Notes: generated by a model from the letters alone, not told the origin. 64,000 nt of DNA from Desulfotomaculum copahuensis (GCF_001655685.1 NZ_LYVF01000197.1:1-64000), one strand, 5' to 3'. Numbered from the stretch's first letter, positions 42,925-52,671 are shown. Made by a program: numbers and translations.

Positions 42925-45609
42925 TTGCGACTCCTGGTGATCGACGGCAACAGTCTGGCCCACCGGGCCTTTCATGCCATTCCCCTGCTTTCCACCAGCC
43001 AGGGGCTGGTGACCAACGCGGTTTTCGGCTTTACCAACATGCTGTTCAAAGTACTGGACCTGCTGCAACCGGAACTGGCGGCGGTATGCTTCGACAAAAG
43101 CAGGCTCACTTTCCGCCATGCGGAATACCGGGATTACAAGGCCAACCGGGCGGCCACCCCGGATGAACTGCGCCCCCAGTTTCCGTTGATTAAAGAAGTG
43201 CTGCAGGCCATGCGCATCACCATCCTGGAATACGACGGCTATGAAGCGGACGATCTGATCGGCGCCCTGGTCACGCGGGCCGGGGAGGCGCGTCTGGAAA
43301 GTATTATTGTCACTGGTGACCAGGACGCCTTGCAACTGGTATCTCCGTTGACAAAAGTCCTGCTCACCCGCAAGGGAATCACCGAACTGGAAGAATACGA
43401 CGAGGGGCGGGTGTGGGAACGCTTCGGCGTTACACCGGCCCAGTTCGCCGACTACAAGGGCCTGGTGGGGGACAAATCGGACAACATCCCCGGCGTGCCC
43501 GGCATCGGACCGAAAACGGCGGCCGGGATGCTCAAAGAATTCGGCAGTGTGGAACAATTAATCGCCCGGATGGATGATTTGCCCGCCCGTCAGCAGGAAA
43601 AAATCCGCGCTTACGCCGATCAGGCGCTGCTCTCTAAAAAACTGGCCACCATCAGGCGCGCCGCCCCTTTTAATCTCAACCTGGAGGAGTGCCGCCGGTG
43701 CGAACCGGATAATATCCGGTTGCTGGCCCTGTTCAGCAGACTCGAATTTAAATCCCTGATCCGTGTGCTCCGGGAAAGGATGCCGGAAGCCGGCGGAAAC
43801 GGACAAAATAATCAAGCAACGGATCAACCGGGTACCGAACTTGAAACATACCGGGTGACATGGCGGTACGTCCGCAACGCAGATGAATTGTCCGCCCTGG
43901 TGGAAATTTGCCGCCGGGCCGGGCGGGCGGCACTGGCTCTCTCCGGCGACCGCCGGGAAGGTATCGCCGCGGCGGCACTGGCTGTAAAAACAGCCGCCTC
44001 CGCAGGCTCCACGGAGCCTGTCGAACCGGACATCCAGGTATTTTTTCTCCCCCCCGGCGAGCACACCCTGCCCGTGGCCGCCCTGCAGGCGCTGGCTGCG
44101 ATTTGCCGGGACGAAACAGTGGCCAAACTGTTCCACGGGGCCAAAAACGCCTTCTGGCTGCTGACCCGCCACGACTTGACCCTGAACAATACGGCCTTTG
44201 ACACCATGGTGGCGGCCTACCTGCTCAACCCGGCCTCGCCCAACCTGGACCTGCCGGATCTGGCCCTGGAGCATTTGAACCTGGTTCTCCCCGCCCGGGG
44301 GGAAGCGGCATTGGCCGCCCGGGCCGATGTCATCCTGCGCCTAGTGGATTTGCTGAGTGAAAAAATACGCCAGGCCGGAATGGAACGCCTGTATTTCGAG
44401 GTGGAACTGCCCCTGGTGGGCATTCTGGCCGGGATGGAAATGAACGGGGTGGCCGTGGACAGGGAACGGCTGTCTGCCATGTCCCGGGAACTGGCGGACA
44501 GGATTGACGGCCTGGCCGCCGAAATCCACCAACTGGCCGGCGAGGAGTTCAACATCAACTCCACCCGGCAACTGGGGCATATTCTATTTGAAAAACTGCA
44601 ATTGCCCGTGGTCAGGAAAACCAAAACGGGCTACTCCACCGATGCCGCCGTACTGGAGGAACTGGCCCCGGCCCACCCGGTGGTGGCCCGGATCCTGGAA
44701 TACCGGCAACTGGTCAAGTTGAAGTCCACTTATGTGGACGGCATGGCCGCCTTGATCGACGCGCAGACCGGCCGCCTGCACACCACTTTCCACCAGACGG
44801 TGACAGCCACCGGCCGTTTGAGCAGCGCGGAGCCCAATTTGCAGAACATTCCCATCCGCATGGAGGAAGGACGCAGAATCCGGCAGGTATTCATACCCCG
44901 CCGGCCGGGCAACCTGATTTTAAGCGCCGATTATTCCCAGATCGAACTGCGGGTACTGGCGCATATGGCCGGGGATGTCAATCTGCTGGAGGCCTTCCGC
45001 CAGGGGCAGGACATTCACACCCGCACGGCCGCGGAGGTTTTCGGCGTAACCATGGCCGAAGTGACGGCGGATCTGCGCGGCCGGGCCAAGGCGGTCAACT
45101 TCGGTATTGTCTACGGGATCAGCGACTTCGGCCTGGCCCGGGATATCAATGTTTCCCGTCAGGAGGCCAGGCAGTATATCGACAACTACTTTGCCCGCTA
45201 CTCCGGAGTAAAGGCCTATATCGACCGCACCGTTCAGGAGGCACGGGAAAAGGGCTATGTGACCACTATTTTAAACCGCCGGCGCTACCTGCCCGATCTG
45301 TTCAGTCACAACCGCACGGTGCGCAGCTTCGGCGAACGTACGGCCATGAACACGCCCATCCAGGGCAGCGCGGCGGACATCATCAAACTGGCCATGGTGC
45401 GCATCGACCGGGAAATAAAAAAGAGCGGGCTCAAAGCAAAAATGATTCTACAGGTGCACGACGAGCTGATTTTTGACGTGCCGGAAGAAGAAGTGGAAGA
45501 AATGAAGGCGCTGGTCAAAGACGGCATGGAAAACGCGATCAAGCTGGACGTGCCCCTGGTGGTGGATATGAAACTGGGGCCGAACTGGTATGAAGTGAAA
45601 AAAATTTAG
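42925..45609 (+). CDS. polA: DNA polymerase I
   Basis: An 894-residue repair and Okazaki-fragment polymerase. The 5' nuclease domain is intact (VIDGNSLAHRAF, YRDYKANR, YEADDLIG, VTGDQDALQLV, DKSDNIPGVPGIGPKTA). The 3'-5' exonuclease-like domain has lost the DxE metal site (AALALSGDRREG), as in other Gram-positive enzymes. The polymerase domain is complete: motif A SADYSQIELRVLAHM, motif B RGRAKAVNFGIVYG, motif C QVHDELIFDV. TTG at 42925 is preferred, with AGGTG 6 nt upstream; a GTG three codons earlier is possible. The conserved order polA-mutM-ytaF follows. A palindromic element lies inside the exonuclease-like domain. Confidence 0.96.
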   Translation: MRLLVIDGNSLAHRAFHAIPLLSTSQGLVTNAVFGFTNMLFKVLDLLQPELAAVCFDKSRLTFRHAEYRDYKANRAATPDELRPQFPLIKEVLQAMRITILEYDGYEADDLIGALVTRAGEARLESIIVTGDQDALQLVSPLTKVLLTRKGITELEEYDEGRVWERFGVTPAQFADYKGLVGDKSDNIPGVPGIGPKTAAGMLKEFGSVEQLIARMDDLPARQQEKIRAYADQALLSKKLATIRRAAPFNLNLEECRRCEPDNIRLLALFSRLEFKSLIRVLRERMPEAGGNGQNNQATDQPGTELETYRVTWRYVRNADELSALVEICRRAGRAALALSGDRREGIAAAALAVKTAASAGSTEPVEPDIQVFFLPPGEHTLPVAALQALAAICRDETVAKLFHGAKNAFWLLTRHDLTLNNTAFDTMVAAYLLNPASPNLDLPDLALEHLNLVLPARGEAALAARADVILRLVDLLSEKIRQAGMERLYFEVELPLVGILAGMEMNGVAVDRERLSAMSRELADRIDGLAAEIHQLAGEEFNINSTRQLGHILFEKLQLPVVRKTKTGYSTDAAVLEELAPAHPVVARILEYRQLVKLKSTYVDGMAALIDAQTGRLHTTFHQTVTATGRLSSAEPNLQNIPIRMEEGRRIRQVFIPRRPGNLILSADYSQIELRVLAHMAGDVNLLEAFRQGQDIHTRTAAEVFGVTMAEVTADLRGRAKAVNFGIVYGISDFGLARDINVSRQEARQYIDNYFARYSGVKAYIDRTVQEAREKGYVTTILNRRRYLPDLFSHNRTVRSFGERTAMNTPIQGSAADIIKLAMVRIDREIKKSGLKAKMILQVHDELIFDVPEEEVEEMKALVKDGMENAIKLDVPLVVDMKLGPNWYEVKKI
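44004..44026 (+). repeat. REP-like palindrome inside polA
   Basis: AGGCTCC-AC-GGAGCCT followed by GTCGAAC resembles the family of small dispersed hairpins of the type TTCGACAGGCTC found in many bacteria. Here it is read in frame as AGSTEPVEP in a poorly conserved linker of the exonuclease-like domain. No second copy was found in the window. Confidence 0.45.
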
Positions 45610-45693
45610 AACCTTATGACCATTACGCTCACAACCTTTAAGAGAACGTTTTTCATATTAAAATCGACTCACGGAAGGTATGAGACACAAGCC

Positions 45694-46521
45694 ATGCCCG
45701 AACTGCCGGAAGTGGAGACAGTTAAAAACACCCTGGCGGAAAAAATCACCGGCCTATCCATTGACGCAGTAGACATTCTAATGCCCAAAATAATCCGCAC
45801 TCCGTCACCGGAAGAATTTTGCCGCCGGTTGGCCGGCCAAACCGTGCTCGCCCTGGACCGGCGGGGCAAATACCTGCTGGTCCGCCTTTCGGGCGGTCTG
45901 ACCCTGGTCATTCACCTGCGCATGACCGGGCGACTGGTCTACACCACGGCAACCGCCCTCCCGGCCAGGTATACGCATGTACTCTTTCATCTGAGCAACG
46001 GCGACCAGTTGCGGTTTTCCGACATGCGCCAGTTCGGCCGTATTTCCCTGGTGGAAAATGATGCCCTGCCCCTTTTTCCGGGGTTGAAAGACCTTGGCCC
46101 GGAGCCTTTAAGCGCTAATTTTACCCGCGAATATTTACAGCGTGAACTGCGCCGCCGGCGCACGCGTTTGAAACCACTGCTGCTGGACCAGACATTCATT
46201 GCCGGGCTGGGCAACATTTACGCCGATGAGGCGCTGCACCGGGCCAGACTGCACCCCCAGCGCCCGGCCAGCACATTGAGTCCCCGGGAGGCGGCTGCTT
46301 TATACCGGGCCATCCGGGAAGTACTGACGGAAGGCATCGCCGGCCGGGGTACCACTTTCCGGGATTATGTGGACGGTACCGGACGCCGGGGCGGTTTCCA
46401 GGAAAAGCTGCGCGTATACGGCCGGGCCGGACAGCCCTGCCGGCAATGCGGCAAACCCGTGGAACGCATCCGCATCAGCGGCCGCAGCGCCTATTTTTGC
46501 CCCGGCTGTCAAAAACAGTAA
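45694..46521 (+). CDS. mutM: Formamidopyrimidine-DNA glycosylase (Fpg/MutM)
   Basis: A 275-residue bifunctional glycosylase/AP lyase that removes 8-oxoguanine and FaPy lesions. The start must be the ATG at 45694, because the catalytic proline and glutamate follow it directly (MPELPEVETV). A basic catalytic lysine lies in DRRGKYLLV. The helix-two-turn-helix contains DQTFIAGLGNIYADEAL, and a zinc finger CRQCGKPVERI...YFCPGCQ ends the protein. The ribosome site is poor: AAGGT lies 14 nt upstream, and an out-of-frame ATG follows it. It is 84 bp after polA, same strand. Confidence 0.96.
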   Translation: MPELPEVETVKNTLAEKITGLSIDAVDILMPKIIRTPSPEEFCRRLAGQTVLALDRRGKYLLVRLSGGLTLVIHLRMTGRLVYTTATALPARYTHVLFHLSNGDQLRFSDMRQFGRISLVENDALPLFPGLKDLGPEPLSANFTREYLQRELRRRRTRLKPLLLDQTFIAGLGNIYADEALHRARLHPQRPASTLSPREAAALYRAIREVLTEGIAGRGTTFRDYVDGTGRRGGFQEKLRVYGRAGQPCRQCGKPVERIRISGRSAYFCPGCQKQ

Positions 46522-46600
46522 TTCCTCCCGGCCGGGCACAATTCCCCACCCGCTCCCATAAAGATAGTAAGAGTCGAAATTCAGCGGGAGGGACAGTGGG

Positions 46601-47233
46601 GTGGAATTATTAACAAGCGTCATCTTTGCCCTGGCCCTGAGCATGGACGCCTTCGGCACCGGGGTGGCCTACGGCGTGCGGCAGATTAAACTCCCTTTGA
46701 CCTCGCTACTGATCATCAGTATGCTTTCCATGGCCGCGCTCAGCCTGTCCATGCTGGCAGGCGAAGGTCTGACCAGACTTTTTTCCGTCGCTTTCGCCCA
46801 GCGCCTGGGCGGCATCGTGCTTCTGCTCATCGGCCTGCGCATTCTGATCCAGTGCCTGCGCCACCGGAAGAAAAAAGAAGATACTGCCGGCGGGGCGGTG
46901 ATGCGCATTCACCTGCGTTCCCTCGGCCTGGTCATCCAGGTGTTGCGCGAGCCGCACCGGGCCGACCTGGACAGTTCCGGCGTCATTTCGCCCCGCGAAG
47001 CAGTGCTGCTCGGTCTGGCCCTGGCCATGGACGCCCTGGCCGCCGGTTTCGCCGTTCCCATGCTGGGCCTGAACCCGGCGCTCACCGCCCTGGTGGTCGG
47101 ACTGGGCCAGTTCACTCTGGCCAACCTGGGCATCCTGGCCGGCAAGGGGCTGGGGTACACCGCCCTGGGCCGCCAGTTCAGCGCCCTGCCCGGCTGTATA
47201 TTGATCGCCCTGGGGCTGTTTAAACTGCGTTAA
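46601..47233 (+). CDS. ytaF: Sporulation membrane protein YtaF (MntP-like)
   Basis: A 210-residue membrane protein of about six segments, related to the manganese exporter MntP. Two repeats each carry an ALxMDA core: FALALSMDAFGTGVAYG and LGLALAMDALAAGFAV. A charged cytoplasmic loop (RHRKKKEDTAGG) separates the halves. In Bacillus ytaF lies in the same polA-mutM-ytaF-coaE order and is linked to sporulation; transport of a divalent metal is inference. The start is a GTG at 46601 with GGGAGG upstream. coaE does not follow here. Confidence 0.9.
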   Translation: MELLTSVIFALALSMDAFGTGVAYGVRQIKLPLTSLLIISMLSMAALSLSMLAGEGLTRLFSVAFAQRLGGIVLLLIGLRILIQCLRHRKKKEDTAGGAVMRIHLRSLGLVIQVLREPHRADLDSSGVISPREAVLLGLALAMDALAAGFAVPMLGLNPALTALVVGLGQFTLANLGILAGKGLGYTALGRQFSALPGCILIALGLFKLR

Positions 47234-47433
47234 GCCCGTACCTGCCACCAAACGGAAACTTTCCCCATCGCCCCGGTCCCCCGGGGCATTGCCATTGAAC
47301 TGAACACCTGATCACGAATTAACCTTTGACCGCTTCCCGGCGGGCCGTGTTTGCCACTGTGGACAGCAATTGTACTCCCGTATCAACATATGATCACGTC
47401 AAAAGCTCCATATTGTACCGCTTCCAGAAGCAC

Positions 47434-48804
47434 TCATTCAGCCGCCGGCTGCCGCAGGGAAGTTTCCACCGGCACGACGGGGGCCAGTTCCCTCCCGGGC
47501 ACGCCGGCCCCCAGTTCTTTCAGTTTGCGCACTCCCGGAACAACCCGGCCTTCCCACGACCCAACCGCGCTGTTATAAGACTGGACGGCTTTGTTCAGAC
47601 CGTCGTGGATTTTGACCAGGTGCCCGGCAAATATGCACAGCCGTTCATAGAGCCCGGCCCCCGCCTGCGCAATAAGCCGGGCGTTCTCGGCCATTTGTTG
47701 CTGTTGCCAGCTCAAGGCCACGGTACGCAAAAGGGCAATCAAAGTGGTCGGCGTGGTCAGGATCACCCGGCTGGACACTCCGTCTTCAATGAGCGACCGG
47801 TCCTGTTCCAGGGCAGCGCTGAAAAAAGACTCGCCGGGCAGAAAAAGCACCACAAAATCGGGGCTGGGAGTGAACTGGCTCCAGTAGGCCTTGGAGCCCA
47901 GGGACTGCATATGTACCCGTACGGACTGCGCGTGGCGCAGCAGCGCCCCCCGCCGCCCGCTGTCATCGCCGGCTTCCAGCGCCTCCATGTAGGCCTGCAG
48001 GGGAACCTTGGCGTCCACCACCACCGTCCGGCCACCGGGCAGCTTGACCACCAGATCGGGCCGTTTGCGCCCATCCTCCGTGGCCAGGGAAACCTGTTCC
48101 GTAAAATCGCAATAGGGGGACATTCCGGCCACCTCCACCACCCGGCGCAGGGTGATCTCGCCCCACCGCCCGCGTACCTGGGGGGATTTCAGTGCACCAA
48201 CCAGTTGACCGGTTTCCTTTTGCAGCTGCCGGTGCGTCCGGCTCAACTCCTCCAACTGCCTCTGCAAACTGCCGTAAGCCTCCTGACGGATGTTTTCCAT
48301 TGCCCGCACCTGTGTCCCGTAACGGACCAGTTCCTCCTTCAAAGGTTTGATCAACCCGTCAATTGCTTCCTGACGCAGCTGCAAGTCCCCCCTGGCCTGC
48401 TGTACAACGTTTTCCAGCGCCTGGCCGGCCAATTGCAGGAACGACTGGTTGTTGCTCCGCAGGGCGTCGGCCGACAGCGACTTGAAGGTGTCGGCCAGCC
48501 TGTCCGTAGCCACGGCCAGCAGTTGTTTCTGTTCGTCCAGATTATTCCTGGCCTCCACCAGGGCGGTTTCCGCCTTTACCCGGGCTTCCTGCTCCCGGGC
48601 CAACTGCGCCCGCACCCGGTCCAGTTCTTCTTGACCTTGCTCCATCTGCCGGCGCAGTTCGGCATTGACCTCCGCCGCCGCTTTGGCATTGCCTTCAGCA
48701 GCCAGCATCCGCTCTGTCATTACGGCACGCAAACGCACGCCGGCCAAAAACCAGCCGGCACACGCCCCCAAAAACAGGCCGGCAATGAAATAAATTACAT
48801 ACAC
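47434..48804 (-). CDS. rmuC: DNA recombination protein RmuC
   Basis: A 456-residue protein with an N-terminal membrane segment (residues 3-22), a long coiled coil (about 25-215) and a C-terminal RmuC domain of the restriction-endonuclease-like fold. It contains VRGRWGEITLRRVVEVAGM, RPDLVVKLPGGRTVVVDAKVPLQAYMEAL (in parts) and TPTTLIALLRTVALSWQQQQ; the D-x-K of VVDAKVPL fits a nuclease-type centre. In E. coli RmuC limits inversions between short repeats. The ATG at 48804 has GGGGGTGAG upstream. It stands alone, convergent with ytaF. Confidence 0.94.
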   Translation of the reverse strand: MYVIYFIAGLFLGACAGWFLAGVRLRAVMTERMLAAEGNAKAAAEVNAELRRQMEQGQEELDRVRAQLAREQEARVKAETALVEARNNLDEQKQLLAVATDRLADTFKSLSADALRSNNQSFLQLAGQALENVVQQARGDLQLRQEAIDGLIKPLKEELVRYGTQVRAMENIRQEAYGSLQRQLEELSRTHRQLQKETGQLVGALKSPQVRGRWGEITLRRVVEVAGMSPYCDFTEQVSLATEDGRKRPDLVVKLPGGRTVVVDAKVPLQAYMEALEAGDDSGRRGALLRHAQSVRVHMQSLGSKAYWSQFTPSPDFVVLFLPGESFFSAALEQDRSLIEDGVSSRVILTTPTTLIALLRTVALSWQQQQMAENARLIAQAGAGLYERLCIFAGHLVKIHDGLNKAVQSYNSAVGSWEGRVVPGVRKLKELGAGVPGRELAPVVPVETSLRQPAAE

Positions 48805-49187
48805 TTACGTCTCACCCCCGGTAAAAAATTCCTGAGTTAATATTCTGTTTTCCCCTTCGACAACTATAGCCCGCTTCCTTCACCGTCACCAATCGCCGTC
48901 AGCAATTCAATCCGCATAAAAAGCAACCCTGTCGCTACATTATAACACCGCCCGTATACATAAAAGAGGACAATACGCAATCCATTTCGATGCGGGTACG
49001 TTCATTTTAACACCCCGGGGAAAAAGAGGCCTGCCTTCCACTTCAAGAAAGCAGGCCCCTTGTATTTCATAGCTACATGCCGCCGGCCCAGTCCCCGGGA
49101 TGAAAGCAGCATATCCAGTGCCGCACTGCAAATAATCAGGCGGTTTTCAGCTTGCGCAGCGCCTCATCAATGGATGGACGCCCACGG
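48805..49187. other. Intergenic region between rmuC and the permease gene, 383 bp
   Basis: Both flanking genes read leftward. TATAAT on the reverse strand at 48939-48944 may be the rmuC -10 (no good -35). A terminator for the permease lies at 49021-49057. Just after the permease stop, another frame reads SRGRPSIDEALRKLKTA and then a stop (49140-49190), which has protein-like composition but no start; no other coding signal. Confidence 0.5.
49021..49057 (-). terminator. Terminator after the amino-acid permease
   Basis: On the reverse strand GGCCTGCTTTC pairs with GAAGGCAGGCC (one wobble), followed by TCTTTTTCCCC. It lies 130 bp beyond the permease stop. Confidence 0.82.
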
Positions 49188-50813
49188 CTAAGCCCTGGCG
49201 TGGGCCGTCTTTCCGCTCATTCCGGCATCCCCGTTTTGTGTCCGGACCGCCGTATTGACTTCGGCAGTTACGATACCGCTGTTTACTCCCCAGTAAAAGG
49301 CAACCAGACTGCCCGCCGCCACAACCAGCATGTCCAGCGGATAGGGGATCAGTTTCAACTCGCCCTTACCGAAAGTGCCGATGTAAGACATGATAATCAT
49401 GAAAATCAAGTAGATCACCAGCCAGATACCGGCTTTGACGTGCTCGGCGGGAAGTTTGTCCCGGCGGTAGAAATAGATATAGAAAGGCAGTCCGATCAGC
49501 ATGGTGATCAGCACTTCGCCGGTGGTCGGCCAACCGGACCAGTAGATAATCAAACTGGCGATAATAAAGGCCACCGGGGCAATCAATCCCATCCCTTTCA
49601 CCGTCAGGGGCCGGTTCATCTCCCTGCCGGTCCGGCGCAGGGACAGGGCGGCCACCGGGCCGGCCACATAAGTAAAAACAATGGCCGAGGATACCACACC
49701 GACCAGCTTGTTCCAGCCCGGGAAAGGAGCCAGCAAAATAAGGTTGATGATTAAATTGATGATCATACCCATATAGGGCACGCCCCGTTTGGGATGCAGC
49801 AGGCTGAAAACCCGCGGCCAGGACCCGTTTTGCGCCAGCGCGTAGCCGATCCGGCAGGTGGAGGCGGTGTAGACGATCCCGGTGCCGGCCGGCGAAATCA
49901 CGGCATCAAAGAAGAGCAAAAATGCCAGCCAGCCCAGCCCGAGGGTCATGGCCACATCGGCGAAGGGCGAGGACATGCTCATATTGGCCCAACCCGCCTT
50001 TAAGTCCGCCGGAGTCAGGGCGCCAACGAAAACGATTTGCAAAAGGGCGTACAGGACCACGCCGATCAGAATGGAAACGACGATGGCCCGGGGCACGTCA
50101 CGCTGCGGGTTGCGCGCCTCGCCGGCCAGGTCCACCGACTGGCGGAAACCCAGGAAGGCAAAGATCACACCGGCAGTGGCGATAGCCTTGAGCACACCGG
50201 CCGAGCCCATGGGCATGAAGCCGCCGAAATGCTCAAAGTTACGCGTATGAAACCCGAACAGTAAAAAAGCAAACAAGGTCAGCACTGGCATGACAAATTT
50301 GAACATGGTCAGCCTGGTGTTCACCGCCGCAAAAGCCCGCACACCATACCAGTTGATCAGGAAAAAGGCAATCACCAGCACTGCGGAAACCAGGATGCCA
50401 AGCGGAGTAAGGGTTTTACCAACGTACAGGCCGGGAATGTAGTAGTTGGCATATTGGGTAACGGCCTCGGCTTCAATAGAGGTCACCGTGCAATATCCGA
50501 TCCAGGCCGCCCAACCCATGATGAAACTGACCAGGGAACCGTGGGAATACTGGGGAAAGCGTACAATACCGCCCGATTCCGGGATCATACTGGATAATTC
50601 CGCATAAACCAGACCGATCAACAAAACTGCAAAGCCCCCGATCAGCCAGGAAAATACCGCCGCCGGACCGGCGTCATTGGCTGCAAAAAGCGAGCCGAAA
50701 AGCCAACCGGAACCGATGATGCCCCCCAGGGAAGCCATGGTCAGATCCAGCAGGCTGAGTTCCCGGTGTAAATGTCCTTGCCCCGACAAAAAAACCAGCT
50801 CCTTTTCGCTCAA
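49188..50813 (-). CDS. APC-family amino acid permease
   Basis: A 541-residue transporter with 12 or more membrane segments and the APC signature GGIIGSGWLFGS in the first segment, plus VYAELSSMIPESGGIVRFPQYSHGSL and the loop RQSVDLAGEARNPQRDVPRAI (in parts). It resembles the YveA-like aspartate permease group of Firmicutes; substrate remains inference. The start is TTG or ATG near 50813 (MSEKELVFLSGQGHLHREL). The C-terminus ends in a short hydrophilic tail (TQNGDAGMSGKTAHARA). Monocistronic, with its own terminator. Confidence 0.9.
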   Translation of the reverse strand: MSEKELVFLSGQGHLHRELSLLDLTMASLGGIIGSGWLFGSLFAANDAGPAAVFSWLIGGFAVLLIGLVYAELSSMIPESGGIVRFPQYSHGSLVSFIMGWAAWIGYCTVTSIEAEAVTQYANYYIPGLYVGKTLTPLGILVSAVLVIAFFLINWYGVRAFAAVNTRLTMFKFVMPVLTLFAFLLFGFHTRNFEHFGGFMPMGSAGVLKAIATAGVIFAFLGFRQSVDLAGEARNPQRDVPRAIVVSILIGVVLYALLQIVFVGALTPADLKAGWANMSMSSPFADVAMTLGLGWLAFLLFFDAVISPAGTGIVYTASTCRIGYALAQNGSWPRVFSLLHPKRGVPYMGMIINLIINLILLAPFPGWNKLVGVVSSAIVFTYVAGPVAALSLRRTGREMNRPLTVKGMGLIAPVAFIIASLIIYWSGWPTTGEVLITMLIGLPFYIYFYRRDKLPAEHVKAGIWLVIYLIFMIIMSYIGTFGKGELKLIPYPLDMLVVAAGSLVAFYWGVNSGIVTAEVNTAVRTQNGDAGMSGKTAHARA

Positions 50814-51133
50814 TTTTTGTTCTCTCTAATTACGTTTTACGTACGCACCCGGCACAGGGGACATCATCGGCCCGTCAAACGAGTGTCTAAAACAGAGGGG
50901 ACACCTTTGGCCCGTATATTTGCCAAAAAAATTACTCTTTTCGTCCACCTCCATTTCGTAAACTGATGAATACACCTGTTAGTAATACTACAATATTCGA
51001 CAAAATCCTTTTAAAAATTAAAAATTCAGGTAAACCCACAAAAACGGGTGACAACAAAAACCGGCAAGCAGATTAATAACCGCCGCCGGATGATATAATC
51101 ATTTGGCATGATCAGTTTAAAAGGGTGGCAACC
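50814..51133. other. Intergenic region with GGGGAC repeats, 320 bp
   Basis: No gene is seen. Two similar words, GGGGACATCATCGGCCCG (50859-50876) and GGGGACACCTTTGGCCCG (50898-50915), are spaced 39 bp apart and resemble the GGGGAC elements near 27460 and 33417. The remainder (50930-51130) is AT-rich. The palindrome-like ACGTAAAACGT lies near 50832. Confidence 0.5.
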
Positions 51134-51694
51134 CTATTTTTTCACTTTATTCAGTCCCTCCTGGAGCATTTGCATGGTCATCGGACCGGTATGTGCAAAG
51201 CGGATGATCCCGCCGGAATCAATGAACATACTGGTGGGGATATAACGGATCATGTACTGCCTGGCCAGATCCCCATTTTGATCCAGCAGGACAGGGAATG
51301 TATAGCCGCCGGACTGCAAAAATTGTTTCACCTGGTCCGTGGATTTTTCGTTGGCTGTTAAATTAACCGCCAGCAGTTGTATTTTACCGCCGTTTTGCCG
51401 GTAAAACTTTTCTATTTCCGGCATTTCCTCCTGGCAGGGCGGGCACCAGGTGGCCCAGAAATTAAGCATTACCGGCCGGCCACGAAAGGAGGAAAGGGAT
51501 ATTTTTTTGCCGTCAATGGTACCGAGGGTAAAATCAGGGGCCTGTTCACCCACCGCCGTACCCGTTTTTGGCGCCCCGGTCTGTCCCTGCGGAGCGGCGG
51601 CGCCCGTTTTTTGTTTGCCGGCCGGCTGACAGCCGGCGGCAAGCAGGGTTATAGTCAAAATGATCAAGCCGGCCAGAATAAACTTCTTTTTCAT
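51134..51694 (-). CDS. ResA-like thioredoxin lipoprotein
   Basis: A 186-residue predicted lipoprotein: lipobox LAAGC with cysteine 22, a 25-residue linker rich in Gly, Ala and Gln, then a thioredoxin fold with the active site NFWATWCPPCQEEMPEIEKFY and the cis-proline in RYIPTSMFID. ResA/TlpA-type proteins sit on the outer face of the membrane and reduce disulfides, for example in apocytochrome c, using electrons from CcdA. ccdA lies upstream on the same strand, supporting that role. ATG at 51694 is preferred to GTG at 51697: GGAGGG lies 8 nt before it. Confidence 0.92.
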   Translation of the reverse strand: MKKKFILAGLIILTITLLAAGCQPAGKQKTGAAAPQGQTGAPKTGTAVGEQAPDFTLGTIDGKKISLSSFRGRPVMLNFWATWCPPCQEEMPEIEKFYRQNGGKIQLLAVNLTANEKSTDQVKQFLQSGGYTFPVLLDQNGDLARQYMIRYIPTSMFIDSGGIIRFAHTGPMTMQMLQEGLNKVKK

Positions 51695-51937
51695 CACCAG
51701 TTCCCTCCAGACAACTATGATTTTTTTAACATAACATACAAATGAAAAGGCTGATGGCCGCGCCTCCTTGCTCCCGTGTTCCGGTCCGGTGAAAAAAGTT
51801 ATCTCCGGAACCGGACTGCTGCCGGCAGGGGCATATGAATAATTTCAGACGCTCGATCCGCACTGCCGGTTCGCTTACTGTCAGCCGGCAACCGGGGCGT
51901 TGACCAGCCGGTTACCGGTCGACCCGCAACTGGCACT

Positions 51938-52642
51938 TTACACATAGCCCGATAAGCGGTCAAAATATCCGGTTAACATTAATATGCCGGCAATAATCAA
52001 AAGCCATCCGCCAATCCGGGTGAACAGGTTGAGCAGGGCGGCGCGGCGCCGCAGTCCCTGCACCAGCCAACCGAGAGAAAAGGCGGCCAGCAAAAAGGGC
52101 AGGCCCAATCCCAGGGAGTAAACGGCCAGCAGAAAGGCCCCGGACCATAAACTGTCACTGTTGCCGGCCAAGAGCAGGATGGAGGCCAGCACGGGACCGG
52201 TACACGGCGTCCAACCGGCGGAGAAGGCCATGCCCATAAGCAGGGAATTGAACAAACCGGGCGCCGGGGAAACAAAATGCACCCGTTTCTCCCTCAACAG
52301 CCAGTTGAGCTGAAAGATGCCGGCCAGGTGCAGGCCGAAGATAATGAGCAGGGCGCCGCTGATCTGCCGCAGCAGGACCTGGTAGCGAATAAAAAATTTG
52401 CCCAGGGCGCTGGCCGACAGTCCGAAGGCGACAAAAACCAGTGTAAACCCCAGGACAAAGAACAGCGCATTGATTGTGACGGCCCGGCGGGAACGGATTG
52501 CCTCCCGCACCGTCAACTCCCCCGCCGATACCCCGGTCAGATAAGCCAGATAAGTTGGGATCAACGGCAGCACGCAGGGCGAAAGAAATGAAACCAGGCC
52601 GGCCAGAAAGGCCATGCCCAGGGAAAGATGCATTTCCGGCAT
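51938..52642 (-). CDS. ccdA: Cytochrome c biogenesis protein CcdA
   Basis: A 234-residue membrane protein with six segments that passes electrons from cytoplasmic thioredoxin to extracytoplasmic thiol proteins. The two redox cysteines are in FLSPCVLPLIPTYL and SAGWTPCTGPVLASIL. It is followed, after 240 bp without a visible terminator, by a ResA-like gene, so the two form a thiol-reduction module for cytochrome c maturation or sporulation. The start at 52642 is ATG. Confidence 0.94.
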   Translation of the reverse strand: MPEMHLSLGMAFLAGLVSFLSPCVLPLIPTYLAYLTGVSAGELTVREAIRSRRAVTINALFFVLGFTLVFVAFGLSASALGKFFIRYQVLLRQISGALLIIFGLHLAGIFQLNWLLREKRVHFVSPAPGLFNSLLMGMAFSAGWTPCTGPVLASILLLAGNSDSLWSGAFLLAVYSLGLGLPFLLAAFSLGWLVQGLRRRAALLNLFTRIGGWLLIIAGILMLTGYFDRLSGYV

Positions 52643-52671
52643 TGGATCCCCCCTTATATCGATATATCATG

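Noticed and set aside
47269-47288. GCCCCGG/CCGGGGC hairpin after ytaF as a terminator
   Set aside because: The stem is only 7 bp and no T-run follows, so it is not listed as a terminator.
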